DNA of 64,000 nt from positions 36,006 to 100,005 of the forward strand of contig JAEYRV010000042.1 of the NCBI GenBank assembly GCA_023435305.1. Direction: 5' to 3'. The first letter of the stretch is position 1. Every line of letters begins with the position of its first letter. Below the pieces are notes generated by a model. The model made no database searches, was not told the DNA's origin, and saw only the letters and a list, made by a program, of their open reading frames with translations. Made by a program: the position numbers and the translations under genes. The stretch is from Bacillota bacterium (GTDB lineage Bacteria; Bacillota; Clostridia; Acetivibrionales; DTU013). This document shows, one piece after another, positions 63,968-64,000 of the stretch.

Positions 63968-64000
63968 TTTATTTTAATAAAGGAATTTTTCAAGCCTGAC
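63949..64000. repeat. Perfect 25-bp inverted repeat running to the window edge
   Basis: The arms 63949-63973 and 63976-64000 are perfect reverse complements around a 2-base spacer. The left arm covers most of the second direct-repeat copy, so the right arm is the same unit on the other strand. It may continue beyond the window. Confidence 0.93.

Noticed and set aside
63924..64000. CRISPR array
   Set aside because: Copies abut without spacers and one is inverted; no cas genes are nearby.

Overview
The window looks like chromosome of an anaerobic, endospore-forming, flagellated Clostridia (Bacillota). Evidence is the density of sporulation and germination genes (bofA, yabG, sipL, sleB-ypeB, spoIID, a spoIIQ-type LytM protein, spoIIID), pyruvate:ferredoxin oxidoreductase, formate-tetrahydrofolate ligase, a ferredoxin-type aldo/keto reductase, flagellar rod genes, SLH-type surface proteins and strong GGAGG-type ribosome sites. 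Several starts are TTG or GTG. No phage, CRISPR array or insertion sequence is visible, but a striking repeat cluster runs off the right edge.

Layout. 0-4 kb: a cut-off sugar isomerase and a VanW cell-wall protein on the minus strand, then Nudix, YaaL and BofA. 4-11 kb: central metabolism (PFOR with a promoter and palindromic operator; Fhs) around a CotS-like kinase. 11-16 kb: yabG-veg-sipL-ispE-gntR, a conserved sporulation/housekeeping block with recognisable promoters. 16-20 kb: an unusual module made of a Ycf46/Vps4-like AAA+ ATPase, a structured RNA candidate on the opposite strand, a PspA/ESCRT-III-type protein and a two-helix membrane coiled-coil protein. 20-24.4 kb: acpS, a YhaO/YhaN (SbcD/SbcC-like) pair and an overlapping lipoprotein with a dead NlpC/P60 fold. 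24-31 kb: glycolipid-type glycosyltransferase, sleB-ypeB, CPBP protease, and the DnaI/DnaD helicase-loading pair. 31-41 kb: regulators and metabolism (AraC, isochorismatase, tRNA-Arg, Fe-S aldo/keto reductase, gdhA, an orphan YesN-like regulator, a lone receiver, AbrB, a GGDEF-EAL receptor), followed by a dense cluster of DnaA boxes. 41-51.4 kb: a divergent shikimate-kinase-like protein and two giant tandem paralogous secreted fibronectin-III-like/SLH proteins. 51.5-61 kb: ywmB-murA-spoIID-spoIIQ-spoIIID-mbl-flhO-flhP-flgJ, the same order known from Bacillus, with a phosphodiester glycosidase. 61-64 kb: a YkgJ cysteine-cluster protein, a YcdB/PepSY-SLH protein and the terminal repeats.

How the parts fit: most genes serve the envelope and the spore. 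MurA, Mbl, VanW, SpoIID and the LytM protein act on peptidoglycan; SipL, YabG and the CotS-like kinase belong to coat assembly; SleB and YpeB to germination; PspA with its AAA partner probably to membrane maintenance. The best candidates for new biology are the AAA/PspA module and the RNA inside it, the DnaA-box cluster and the tandem giant surface proteins. All similarity statements come from reading motifs by eye; no database search was run.
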